DNA of 44,176 nucleotides from Desulfobacterales bacterium (lineage in GTDB: Bacteria; Desulfobacterota; Desulfobacteria; Desulfobacterales; C00003060). Position numbers and translations under genes: made by a program. The notes beneath the pieces are model-generated. The model searched no databases. It worked only from the letters and a program-made list of their open reading frames with translations, and was not told where the DNA came from. Shown here in pieces: positions 22,526 through 31,144 of this stretch. The stretch spans positions 1 to 44,176 of the forward strand of contig JAUWXF010000013.1 in NCBI GenBank assembly GCA_030616475.1, in the 5' to 3' direction. Position 1 is the stretch's first letter. Each line of letters begins with the position of its first letter.

Positions 22526-22635
22526 CCTGCCCTGCGTGCCCCGTGCAGTGCTTTACTACTTCACTGGGGTAGGAAAGCCTGCCTTGGTGCGTTCCGTCCT
22601 GCGGTCTGGGCCAGGGTATGACCGTATCGGGGTGG
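22526..22635 (+). repeat. Palindromic unit interrupted by two other units
   Basis: CCTGCCCTG (22526-22534), insert 1 of 35 bp (22535-22569, containing CCCCGTGCAGT...CTTCACTGGGG), TAGGAAAG (22570-22577), insert 2 of 39 bp (22578-22616, CCTGCCTTGGTGCG...GGTCTGGGCCAGGG), then TATGACCGTATCGGGGTGG (22617-22635). The uninterrupted form is at 17178-17213. Confidence 0.85.
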
Positions 22636-22690
22636 AGCTGTGGCGGATGTAAAAAGGCTTGTAATGAATTTACCCGAAGGGCATGACAGT

Positions 22691-22791
22691 TATTAGCTGG
22701 CTAGGCCTGCCCCGTTAAATGTTTACCCCGTGGAATGCGAAGCTTATTCAACTGGGGCGAAGCCTATTTAACTGGGGTCGGCCAGCTAATA
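22691..22791 (+). repeat. Triple-nested palindrome
   Basis: Outer TATTAGCTGG (22691-22700) / CCAGCTAATA (22782-22791); middle CCCCGTTAAAT / ATTTAACTGGGG; inner CCCCGTGGAATGCGAAGC / TTCAACTGGGG. The middle and inner layers recur in the same nested order at 37283-37350. Confidence 0.85.
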
Positions 22792-22851
22792 GTCTGCGTC
22801 CGTCTGCGTGTGTCTGTGGCAAAAAAAAGAACTTGACTACGAAGGAATAAA

Positions 22852-24201
22852 ATGACTTCAAAAGACATAGCAATCAAAGTAGAAAACATAAGCAAGGTCT
22901 ACCGCATTGGGCTGAAAGAACAAATGCACGATAGCTTTGCTCGTACTGCACTTGAATTCTTAAGAAGCCCTTTGAAGAATTATCGCAAATATCGTTCACT
23001 TTACAAATTTGACGATATTAGCTCCGATCAGAATCAAAATCCAGGTAACAATTCTTCTGATATCATCTGGGCCGTCAGAGATGTTTCATTTGAGGTGAAA
23101 AAAGGTGAAGTTCTGGGTATTATAGGAAGAAATGGTGCTGGCAAGTCAACCCTCCTTAAAATCCTGTCAAAAATCACGGATCCAACAAGTGGCAGTGCCG
23201 AAATCCGCGGTAGAGTTTCCAGCCTTTTAGAAGTTGGTACCGGCTTCCATCAGGAACTTACCGGTAGAGAAAATGTATATCTTAATGGTACAATACTGGG
23301 TATGAAAAAGAGCGAGGTTGACGCAAAGTTTGACGAAATTGTGGACTTCTCCGGTGTGGAAAAGTTCCTTGATACACCGGTAAAGCGTTACTCCAGCGGT
23401 ATGAAGGTGCGTTTGGCCTTCGCCGTTGCAGCCCACCTGGAGCCGGAGATTCTGATCATTGATGAGGTGTTGGCAGTCGGTGATGCCGCATTCCAGAAAA
23501 AGTGTCTAAATAAGATGCAGGATGTGGGACAAAAAGGGCGCACGGTCCTTTTTGTTTCCCACAACATGGCAGCCGTTACTCGATTGTGTGACCGAGCAAT
23601 TCTGCTCGATGAAGGCGGGATTATGGCCAACGGTCCATCACGTCAGATCGTCAGCAGATACTTAAGGTCTGACTTAGTGACAACGGCTGCTCGCGAATGG
23701 CCTGATCCGGACAAAGCACCATCTGGCCCTGTTGCTCGCTTGCGTGCTGTGAGGGCAAGATCCGAAGACGGCCAGATATCTGATGTGTTTGATATCCGCA
23801 AGCCAATTAGGATTGAGATGGAGTATGATGTGCTCCAGTCGGACTTTGTGCTATTGCCTCATTTTGGCCTTATAACTGAAGAAGATAAGTGCGCTTTCAT
23901 AACCGTCGACCAAGATCCTACCTGGCGACGACGTGCGCGTCCGGCAGGCTGTTACGTAAGTACCGCCTGGATTCCCGGGAATCTTCTATCTGAAGGGACG
24001 TTGTCAGTTATTTGCTCTCTTCTTACTTTGAATCCGGATACCGTTCAATTTGTCGAAGAGAGTACGATTGGATTTCGGGTGGTCGATGCCTTAGACGGCG
24101 AATCAGCGCGCGGCGACTATGCCAAAGAAATCCCAGGGGTTGTAAGACCACTTTTGAAGTGGGAGACGAAACTTAGTGACCGGACAAGAGAAGCTTCATG
24201 A
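22852..24201 (+). CDS. wzt: ABC exporter ATPase with carbohydrate-binding C-terminal domain (Wzt-like)
   Basis: A 449-aa protein. The ATPase part (about 60-270) has Walker A GIIGRNGAGKSTLLK, the signature YSSGMKVRLAFAVA, Walker B EILIIDEVLAVGD and the H-loop VSHN. The N-terminus is long, with an insertion before Walker A, as in many Wzt proteins. The C-terminal part (about 300-445) looks like the Wzt C-terminal beta-sandwich that binds the modified end of the glycan before export. Such domains match chains with a terminal cap such as methyl or sulfate, so a capped polymer is plausible. It forms the exporter with the Wzm-like permease. Confidence 0.92.
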   Translation: MTSKDIAIKVENISKVYRIGLKEQMHDSFARTALEFLRSPLKNYRKYRSLYKFDDISSDQNQNPGNNSSDIIWAVRDVSFEVKKGEVLGIIGRNGAGKSTLLKILSKITDPTSGSAEIRGRVSSLLEVGTGFHQELTGRENVYLNGTILGMKKSEVDAKFDEIVDFSGVEKFLDTPVKRYSSGMKVRLAFAVAAHLEPEILIIDEVLAVGDAAFQKKCLNKMQDVGQKGRTVLFVSHNMAAVTRLCDRAILLDEGGIMANGPSRQIVSRYLRSDLVTTAAREWPDPDKAPSGPVARLRAVRARSEDGQISDVFDIRKPIRIEMEYDVLQSDFVLLPHFGLITEEDKCAFITVDQDPTWRRRARPAGCYVSTAWIPGNLLSEGTLSVICSLLTLNPDTVQFVEESTIGFRVVDALDGESARGDYAKEIPGVVRPLLKWETKLSDRTREAS

Positions 24202-24311
24202 TGCCCGGATAATAGCGATTGCTCCGGCATCTTCGCTCTCGACGAGCAGTTTCGCACCTTTCTGTTGGAGGCGCCGAAAGTCGAGTAAATTCAATACAAC
24301 GGAGTGAGCAA

Positions 24312-25565
24312 ATGAAGATTGAAAACCTTAGATCAGAAAAAAAAGGCAAGAGGGCAAGAGTTGCGGCCACGGTAACTTGGGAGAACTGTGATCGACCTAC
24401 TCAGGAGGTATACATCGAAGTAGACGAAAGATTTGCCCACGACTTATCCTCCAACCCGCACACATTTCTGTTGGCTTGTGCCATACCAGCCATGCATCAT
24501 GGAGAAGAAAGGGTCTTCATGGATGGAAAAATCTGCCCTGAGTTTCGAGATGGCCTCATCGTCGCGATCAGCTGGCTTCGTCAATGGTTTGAGCCAAGTC
24601 AAAAGCTTGTCCAGATTGAGGCCAAAACGCTGGGCAGCTCACCGACTCCTCGCACACCAGAAAGGGCAGGTTTTTTCTTTTCTGGTGGAATAGATTCCCT
24701 TGCTACTCTACGGGCTAACCGTCTTAATTTTCCGTTGGAACATCCGGGCTCATTTAAGGATGGTTTGCTTATATATGGACTGAATGTAGAATCTGACAAC
24801 AGGATAGAGACTTTTGATCAGGCGGTCACTGCCCTTTCAGAAGTGGCTTCTGATGCCTCGATAATGCTCATACCCGTTTACACAAATATTAGATATCTGG
24901 ATGACGATCATGACTTTTTCCTGAATCAATTTCATGGGGCCATTCTTGCAGCTGTTGCACATGCATTTGCAAAACGGCTCACTGTCGTTTCGATTTCTGC
25001 AAGCCAATCTATTCCCACTACCCTTCCAATGTTGAATAGACAACATTTTCAACCTTCGGGTTCAGATCCTCTCACGGACCCAAATTACAGCAGCAATGAC
25101 TTACGCATTCGGCACGTTGGCCTCGAACTATCCAGACTTGATAAAACTAGGTTGGTGGCTGATTGGGACGCGGGTCTTCAGAATATCAAGGTGTGCCAAC
25201 CCAACTGGCCGGGCGATAACTGTGGTCGATGTGAGAAATGTGTTCGAACTATGCTGGGGCTTCTTTCATTAAGGGTGTTGGACAAAACACGTGCTTTTCC
25301 AGAGGATGACATTTCTCATGAATTGGTAACAAATCTAAGGTTCAAGAAGCAAACCCACAAAGATGATTACAGTATTGAATATGATTATATGGAGTTAATA
25401 GCCCCTTTAGCAGAAATAGGCCGTTATGATTTAGTGCAAGGTATTGAGCATTTAATAGCGCGATCTCGTTACCGTGAGCCGGGTTTGAAGGAAAAGCTCA
25501 AGGCATTTGACCAGAGATATTTTAAGGGTAGCCTTAGCAGGTTGAAGAGACTTTTTTACTCATAG
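24312..25565 (+). CDS. PP-loop ATP-pyrophosphatase-like protein A (QueC-like fold), paralogue of 27411
   Basis: A 417-aa protein. FFFSGGIDSLATL places the PP-loop SGGxDS at about residues 124-129. Near the C-terminal third, CGRCEKC (Cys304, 307, 310) followed by VRTMLGLL is a zinc-type cluster like that of 7-cyano-7-deazaguanine synthase. Enzymes with this fold adenylate a carboxyl or carbonyl group and then add a nucleophile such as ammonia. The N-terminal 110 residues are not recognised. A paralogue with the same length, start (MKIENLRSE) and motifs is at 27411, with a CapA-like gene between. The frame extends to 24219, but ATG 24312 matches the paralogue. Substrate unknown. Confidence 0.75.
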   Translation: MKIENLRSEKKGKRARVAATVTWENCDRPTQEVYIEVDERFAHDLSSNPHTFLLACAIPAMHHGEERVFMDGKICPEFRDGLIVAISWLRQWFEPSQKLVQIEAKTLGSSPTPRTPERAGFFFSGGIDSLATLRANRLNFPLEHPGSFKDGLLIYGLNVESDNRIETFDQAVTALSEVASDASIMLIPVYTNIRYLDDDHDFFLNQFHGAILAAVAHAFAKRLTVVSISASQSIPTTLPMLNRQHFQPSGSDPLTDPNYSSNDLRIRHVGLELSRLDKTRLVADWDAGLQNIKVCQPNWPGDNCGRCEKCVRTMLGLLSLRVLDKTRAFPEDDISHELVTNLRFKKQTHKDDYSIEYDYMELIAPLAEIGRYDLVQGIEHLIARSRYREPGLKEKLKAFDQRYFKGSLSRLKRLFYS

Positions 25566-25756
25566 AATGACAAACCTGCCACAGTTCAGCGTCATAGAAG
25601 ATTTACCAGGAAACTTGGACCTAATTCACTGCAATTTCTAGTTTTAGGTGACACTGTTTCTGTCGAAGCTTACTCACCGCTTATCTGAATACTACTTAAT
25701 TTAGCAGGAACGACGTAATTCCCGTTCATTTGCTGGATAGCCTTAAGGACCGTTCG

Positions 25757-27220
25757 ATGAGCCGTAACGTCATGTGTATTCTAAATAGGGGTTTTCACCA
25801 TATTCGGCGGTACGCGCATGATTCAAGGGTCAAGACGTGTCTAACTCGATGCTTGTGGGCGGCCCTCCGTTCTAGGTTCAAGTCTGTTCGGAATCTTGTC
25901 TGGTTTTTTATAAAGCCAGAGGCTCATGCCTTTTCTCCTTCCGACTTAGCTGTCAGAATTCTTGTTGGTGGCGACGTCAGCCTTGACCCTGAGATTCGAA
26001 TATTGCCTTATCTCGGTGCCTATCGTTTAAGAAAACAATTCGAACGTGAGATTCAACTAAAGACTAGTGAGGATGTCAATGATTTGAAAGAAGAAACGAT
26101 AAGACCTGCGGAATTTAGAGAGAGAAGGGTTAAGTTACTACGGCAGGTACGGAGGCTTCCAAGAATCTTTCTCAAATATTTCCTTAAATATTTCCTTTCA
26201 CCTAGATATTCGCATCCCAAAAGGCTTCAGCGTTTTCAAGAGCTTCTGGTAAAAAATCCTGAAAATCAAGAGCGGATGTTTATACCTCCAATATATGACA
26301 AATTTGTCCGCTTCAACATTAATTATGCTTCCACGAAATCTATATTTAGTTACCCGTTTGAGAAAATTGCCCCCTTTATGAAAAAAAAGGATCTCGTGCT
26401 AGTGAATTTGGAAACCCCCCTGACCAATCATCCTAGAGCCTATGGACTCTTTGTGAGTGATCCTCATTATGCTCGAGCTATGAAGGAGGCCGGCATATCC
26501 GTTGTAAGCTTAGCTAATAATCATATATTTGACGCTGGGGAAATTGGATTTTTTGACACTATTCATCATCTTAACCATGTTGGAATATCCTATGTGGGTG
26601 CCGGAACCAATTTTGAGGATGCCAGATTGGGCAGGCTTGTCGAACTCTCCGGTATCAAAGTCATCTTCTTGAGCTATACCCAGTGGTGTAATATGGATTT
26701 CGCCTCCATAGCCGCAGAATATCCTGGCATTTTGCCTTTAGATCCACAGCTAATGCTTGAGGATATACAAATTGCTAAGGAAAACGCGGAATATGTCTTT
26801 GTTTCTTTGCACTGGGGAGTTGAAAATGATCCGATTGTCCATCCTAAACAGATAGAAATTGCACATTCACTCATTGATCATGGCGCTGATGGCATTATTG
26901 GACACCACCCTCATGTTTCTCAAGGCATTGAAGTATATAAAAAAAGATTTATCCTGTATTCTCTCGGGAATTTTATTTTTGCCCAGGGTGAAACTGAATG
27001 GTGTTGCGATAATTATCTGGCTGAAATTATTGTTGATCAGAAATGCATCCAGGGGATTATTATTTACCCTATTTCTGGACAAGGGCAAGAACTTTTTCAA
27101 CCGGAATTGATTACTGGAGGTAGGGCAGATTCACTTCTTCACGAATTGCAAATAAAAAGTGCCCTTTTTAAGACAGGAATAGCAATTGAAAACCATGTCG
27201 GTTATATCACAATTGAATAA
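25757..27220 (+). CDS. CapA-family protein (metallophosphatase-like fold)
   Basis: About 487 aa. Seen: RILVGGDVSLDPEIR, LVLVNLETPLTN, VVSLANNHIFDAGEIGFFDT, FVSLHWGVENDPIVHP and GADGIIGHHPHVSQGIE...YSLGNFIF, the ordered blocks of the CapA/PGA_cap family. Characterised CapA proteins take part in poly-gamma-glutamate capsule synthesis, but many homologues lie in polysaccharide loci with no known reaction. The first 60 or so residues and a basic region (about 100-160) are not in the core family. ATG 25757 has AAGGA 7 nt upstream; the frame is also open to TTG 25730. It lies between the two PP-loop paralogues, suggesting a joint amidation or ligation role (inference). Confidence 0.85.
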   Translation: MSRNVMCILNRGFHHIRRYAHDSRVKTCLTRCLWAALRSRFKSVRNLVWFFIKPEAHAFSPSDLAVRILVGGDVSLDPEIRILPYLGAYRLRKQFEREIQLKTSEDVNDLKEETIRPAEFRERRVKLLRQVRRLPRIFLKYFLKYFLSPRYSHPKRLQRFQELLVKNPENQERMFIPPIYDKFVRFNINYASTKSIFSYPFEKIAPFMKKKDLVLVNLETPLTNHPRAYGLFVSDPHYARAMKEAGISVVSLANNHIFDAGEIGFFDTIHHLNHVGISYVGAGTNFEDARLGRLVELSGIKVIFLSYTQWCNMDFASIAAEYPGILPLDPQLMLEDIQIAKENAEYVFVSLHWGVENDPIVHPKQIEIAHSLIDHGADGIIGHHPHVSQGIEVYKKRFILYSLGNFIFAQGETEWCCDNYLAEIIVDQKCIQGIIIYPISGQGQELFQPELITGGRADSLLHELQIKSALFKTGIAIENHVGYITIE

Positions 27221-27292
27221 CGATGTTCCCTGGCGTTTAAGTAAACCTGCACTGCCAACCAGTTCAACTGATTGTTTTGTATTGTTGACTGA

Positions 27293-27395
27293 ACCACAAA
27301 GCCACAATAGAGACCTTCTAGCTAAGAGCAGTTATTAGCCTGACGAAGGAGAAAGTCAAAAAAAAGTAGGCATGAAAGTAATGTCCTATTGTGGC
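27293..27395. repeat. CCACAAAG-type inverted arms before PP-loop gene B
   Basis: GCCACAATAG (27301-27310) and CTATTGTGGC (27386-27395) are perfect complements, within CCACAAAG and GGCACAAAGG flanks. It appears to be a short member of the CCACAGAG family, again directly upstream of a gene. Confidence 0.5.
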
Positions 27396-27410
27396 ACAAA
27401 GGGGTGGTAA

Positions 27411-28667
27411 ATGAAAATTGAAAACCTTAGATCAGAACAAAGGAACAATAGGGTGAGGGTAGCAGCAACGGTTATCTGGGAGGATTGCGATCGCCCAGAC
27501 CAAGAACTCTATTTTGAGACAGATGAAGAGTTCGCGCAGGAATTATCATGCAACCCTCATGCATTTCTGGTTGCGTGCCTGATGCCGGCTATGCGCCACG
27601 GGGAAGAGAGGGTCTTCATAGATGCAGAAATTTGTCCGGAATTGCGAGATGGTCTTAATACAACCATGTGTTGGATGCGTCACTGGTATGATCGGTATGG
27701 GCCGGGCTACAAACCGCCCAGAATTGAGGCATCAACACAGCATCAGGTGGGATCTCTTACCAAGCCTCCTAGAGCTGGTTTCCTGTTCTCTGGGGGAATA
27801 GATTCCCTTGCGACTTTGCGCGCTAACCGTCTTAACTTTCCATTAGAACACCCTGGATCAATTAAGGATGGTTTACTTGTCTACGGTCTTGAAGTCCATG
27901 AACCGAAAAAATTCGAGCACGTGGTGAATTCGGTTTCAGTTTTAGCAGAGGATGCTGGAGTAACAATCATCCCTGCGTACACCAATATTAGGTCCTTGGG
28001 ACCAGATGATAATCGGGATTTCTGGCTGTATTTCTGGCTTAACGAATTTATGGGAGCCGCTTTTTCTGCCATTGCTCATGCATTCTCGAAACGGCTTTCG
28101 GTTGTGTCCATCAATTCATGCCATGACATTCCTAACCTAATGCCATATGGTTCACATCCGCTGATAAACCCAAATTACAGCAGCAGTGACTTCCGGATCC
28201 GGCATGAGGGTATCGTGTTATCAAGGCTCGCTAAGACTAAGTTAGTTTCAGGTTGGGATGTGGCACTTCAGCACCTTAGGGTGTGCAACAAAATCGAGCA
28301 TTACCAGCCTGGCATGTTGAATTGTGGCAAATGTGAAAAATGTGTTCGCACGATGCTTGCGCTTTTGGCTTCAGGCGTTCTGGAAAAGGCAACCGCCTTT
28401 CCTAACCGTGAGGTCACCGAAGAACTGGTAAATTCAGCAGTACGATTGAGTCCAAGCACATATGCAATGTATGAAGAGTTACTTGTACCATTAAAGGAAA
28501 AAGGCCGTCACGATCTAGCGCGCGCCATAGAGCGCAAAATGGCCATGTGTAATGAGCCCGAATGGAAGAAAGAGTGGAGGAAAAGAGTGGTCCGGCCGAT
28601 TTCTGAATTTGATCGCCTATACCTCAATGGAAGCATTAGAAGAATATTGAAATTGGTTTCTGCATGA
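27411..28667 (+). CDS. PP-loop ATP-pyrophosphatase-like protein B, paralogue of 24312
   Basis: A 418-aa protein alignable with protein A along its whole length: start MKIENLRSE, HGEERVF, FLFSGGIDSLATLRANRLNF (SGGIDS at about 127-132), INPNYSSSDFRIRHEG, CGKCEKC (Cys305, 308, 311) and a similar basic tail. By eye roughly half the residues agree. The PP-loop and cysteine cluster are intact in both, so both are probably active. Two diverged copies may act on different substrates or as a heterodimer. GGGGTGG lies just before the ATG. Confidence 0.75.
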   Translation: MKIENLRSEQRNNRVRVAATVIWEDCDRPDQELYFETDEEFAQELSCNPHAFLVACLMPAMRHGEERVFIDAEICPELRDGLNTTMCWMRHWYDRYGPGYKPPRIEASTQHQVGSLTKPPRAGFLFSGGIDSLATLRANRLNFPLEHPGSIKDGLLVYGLEVHEPKKFEHVVNSVSVLAEDAGVTIIPAYTNIRSLGPDDNRDFWLYFWLNEFMGAAFSAIAHAFSKRLSVVSINSCHDIPNLMPYGSHPLINPNYSSSDFRIRHEGIVLSRLAKTKLVSGWDVALQHLRVCNKIEHYQPGMLNCGKCEKCVRTMLALLASGVLEKATAFPNREVTEELVNSAVRLSPSTYAMYEELLVPLKEKGRHDLARAIERKMAMCNEPEWKKEWRKRVVRPISEFDRLYLNGSIRRILKLVSA

Positions 28668-28710
28668 TGAAAAAAGTTGCTTTTTTGCGCCTAATCTACG
28701 AGAAACTCTT

Positions 28711-30363
28711 ATGATAGTTGATGCCCGTTCAATCCCAGAGAATACGACCATCGAGACAGATCTTTGTATTGTTGGTGCTGGAACGGCAGGGATAACACTG
28801 GCACGAGAATTCATAGGTCATGAACCTCGGGTTTGTCTGCTCGAGAGTGGCGGGTTGGAGCCTGATCAAGAGACGCAGGGACTTTATTGGGGTGAAAACG
28901 TTGGACAGCCCTATTTCCCACTGGACACCGCCCGTGCACGGTATTTCGGTGGTTCCAGCAACCGCTGGATTATTGCGATAGGTGATAATTGCGTTGGGGC
29001 CAGAATGCGACCACTTGATGAGATCGACTTTGAAGAACGAGACTGGGTGCCGTACAGTGGTTGGCCTTTCAGCAAGTCCCATCTCGATCCTTTTTACGAG
29101 AGCGCCCAATCTATCTGCAAGATCGAACCATTCAGTTATGAAGTCGAGGATTGGGAAGATCCCGAAAAGGCTGCGCGCCTTCCTTTCACTGGGAACCGGG
29201 TGAAAACCATAATTTTCAAGTTTGGCTCGCGCGACCCCTTCACTATAAATTATCCGGAGGAGATTACGCGCGCGGACAATATCTTCACCTATCTACACGC
29301 CAACGTGGTAGAAATAGAGACAAACGAGACTGCAAAGACTGTAACCCGACTGCGCGTGGCCTGTTTACATGGAAACAGTTTTTGGCTCTCGGCGAAGCTA
29401 TTTATCTTGGCCGCTGGCGGCATCGAAACCCCGCGCTTACTGCTGCTATCCAACAAGGTGCAAAGTTCCGGGCTGGGCAATCAGAATGACCTTGTTGGAA
29501 GATTCTTTATTGAACACTTACATTTCTGGTCAGGCGTATATGTCCCGTCAAACCCCGAGGTTTTCAAGTCAACAGGTTTATATAACAGCATTCACAGGGT
29601 TAATGGCGTACCAATTATTGGAAAATTGGCCTTAACAGACAAGGTGCTGCGCCGTGAAAAAATGGTGAACCATTGCGTAGAGCTAATCCCGCATATTGTG
29701 TTGAGTGAATTTTTTTATCCGTTTCTTTATCCAGGTATCTCATCAAAAGGCGTTACCTCTTTTAAGGTACTTCGTTCAGCGATCCGCGGTGGAAATATGC
29801 CTGATGATTTCGGCAAACACCTCAGCAATGTGATAACTGGAATCGATGATGTCGCCATAACCGCTTACAGGAGAGTTAGAAGGAAACTCGGCAACCCCTT
29901 CAACAAGAAAAGAATAAGACTATTCCGTTTGGCACATATGAGTGAACAAGTACCGAATCCAAACAGCCGGGTAACCCTTACCGAAGAGCGTGACAGTCTC
30001 AGTCAGAACCGCGTACGGTTAAATTGGCAGGTTAGCCCCATAGACATATTGAGCGCCATCCGGGCACAGGAGATCATTGACGAAGAGCTTCGTCGTGCCG
30101 GACTGGGGCGGTTATACGTGCAAATGAAGGATGAAACGCCTCCTTCAAATCTGCAAGGCGGGTATCATCACATGGGGACGACTCGCATGCACATTGATCA
30201 TAAGAAGGGTGTCGTTGACGAGAATTGCCAGGTCCACGGCATCTCCAATTTGTTCATAGCAGGCCCCTCGGTCTTTCCAACCGGTGGTTACGCCAACCCC
30301 GTGCTTACTATAGTCGCCTTGGCAGTGAGGCTTGCTGACCACATAAAAAAACTGGTGACGTAA
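28711..30363 (+). CDS. GMC-family FAD oxidoreductase
   Basis: A 550-aa flavoprotein. N-terminal FAD site LCIVGAGTAGITLAREF (about 13-29), YFGGSSNRW, and ILAAGGIETPRLLLLSN. C-terminal GMC domain with GGYHHMGTTRMH (catalytic His region), FIAGPSVFPTGGYANP (second catalytic residue Asn) and VALAVRLADHIK. The family oxidises alcohols or sugars. No signal peptide is seen. The next two genes encode a four-cluster ferredoxin and an NrfD-type quinone protein, so electrons may go to the membrane rather than to oxygen (inference). Confidence 0.88.
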   Translation: MIVDARSIPENTTIETDLCIVGAGTAGITLAREFIGHEPRVCLLESGGLEPDQETQGLYWGENVGQPYFPLDTARARYFGGSSNRWIIAIGDNCVGARMRPLDEIDFEERDWVPYSGWPFSKSHLDPFYESAQSICKIEPFSYEVEDWEDPEKAARLPFTGNRVKTIIFKFGSRDPFTINYPEEITRADNIFTYLHANVVEIETNETAKTVTRLRVACLHGNSFWLSAKLFILAAGGIETPRLLLLSNKVQSSGLGNQNDLVGRFFIEHLHFWSGVYVPSNPEVFKSTGLYNSIHRVNGVPIIGKLALTDKVLRREKMVNHCVELIPHIVLSEFFYPFLYPGISSKGVTSFKVLRSAIRGGNMPDDFGKHLSNVITGIDDVAITAYRRVRRKLGNPFNKKRIRLFRLAHMSEQVPNPNSRVTLTEERDSLSQNRVRLNWQVSPIDILSAIRAQEIIDEELRRAGLGRLYVQMKDETPPSNLQGGYHHMGTTRMHIDHKKGVVDENCQVHGISNLFIAGPSVFPTGGYANPVLTIVALAVRLADHIKKLVT

Positions 30364-30477
30364 TCAAGTAACTTTGTTGGAGATGACAAATTTAAGGTAC
30401 CAACACCCAGTGGAACCAAATGTTGCCCAGGTTCTGGCCTGTGGGCGATTTCAAAGAAATGTCGAGTAGGAAACTGA

Positions 30478-31119
30478 GTGGCACGCTGGGGAATGGTCAT
30501 TGATTTGCGGAAGTGCATTGGATGCGGCACCTGCCAGAGCGTCTGTTGGCAGATTAATAATGCGCCGCCTGGCTCTTTGTGGAGGCGAGTAGTCGATCGT
30601 GAAATCAGAGAATATTCCTGGTTTCTGCGGGTTTTTGTACCAATCAACTGTATGCATTGCAGCCGGCCACCTTGTCTGAAAGTCTGCCCCACCGCTGCCA
30701 CCTACCAGCGGGTCGATGGTATCGTGGGCATCAAAGACGAGTTGTGCGTAGGCTGTGGCTATTGTGTTGTGGCCTGTCCGTATCTAGCTCGCACCATTAC
30801 TTTTCAGGACAAGATGCGTTTCGAGTCGAAACGCGATTTACAAGAACCGGCTGCAAGTAAATCCGATCGAATCGGCGTTTGCACAAAATGCAATTTTTGC
30901 TCTCCGCGGGTAGAGGCTGGCTTGGCCAAAGGGCTAATTCCTGGTTCGGATCCCGAGGCTACGCCGGTCTGCGTGAATTTCTGTATCGCCAACGCGCTAT
31001 CCTTTGGGGATCTGGACGATCCTGAGAGCGAGGTGTCGCGGTTGATCCGCAAGAACAAGACAGTCCGTCTTCAGGAAGAATTGGGAACTGAACCATCAGT
31101 ATACTACATCGTGGATTGA
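30478..31119 (+). CDS. Four [4Fe-4S] cluster ferredoxin subunit (NrfC/PsrB/DmsB-like)
   Basis: A 213-aa protein with the cysteine pattern of the electron-transfer subunit of molybdopterin oxidoreductases: CIGCGTCQSVC, CMHCSRPPCLKVCP, CVGCGYCVVACP and CTKCNFC...CVNFC, enough for four clusters. There is no Tat signal at the N-terminus, although homologues paired with NrfD/PsrC are often periplasmic. The catalytic molybdenum subunit is absent from the window. GTG 30478 has TAGGAAA upstream. It is followed after 25 bp by the NrfD-like gene and preceded by the GMC oxidoreductase. Confidence 0.9.
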   Translation: MARWGMVIDLRKCIGCGTCQSVCWQINNAPPGSLWRRVVDREIREYSWFLRVFVPINCMHCSRPPCLKVCPTAATYQRVDGIVGIKDELCVGCGYCVVACPYLARTITFQDKMRFESKRDLQEPAASKSDRIGVCTKCNFCSPRVEAGLAKGLIPGSDPEATPVCVNFCIANALSFGDLDDPESEVSRLIRKNKTVRLQEELGTEPSVYYIVD

Positions 31120-31144
31120 TGCCACGCCATGGACAGATGACGGA

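Larger units (their letters stand above)
22424..22851. repeat. Nested repeat mosaic between wzm and wzt
   Basis: Outer arms CCGCAGACAGACGCAGACAG (from 22442) and GTCTGCGTGTGTCTGTGGC (to 22821) are inverted repeats. Inside: hairpin TCGGTCG-AAG-CGACCGA (about 22485-22501); the disrupted CCTGCCCTG-TAGGAAAG-TATGACCG unit with two inserts (22526-22635); and a triple-nested palindrome (22691-22791). The unit ends 30 bp before wzt. No gene is seen. Confidence 0.8.
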
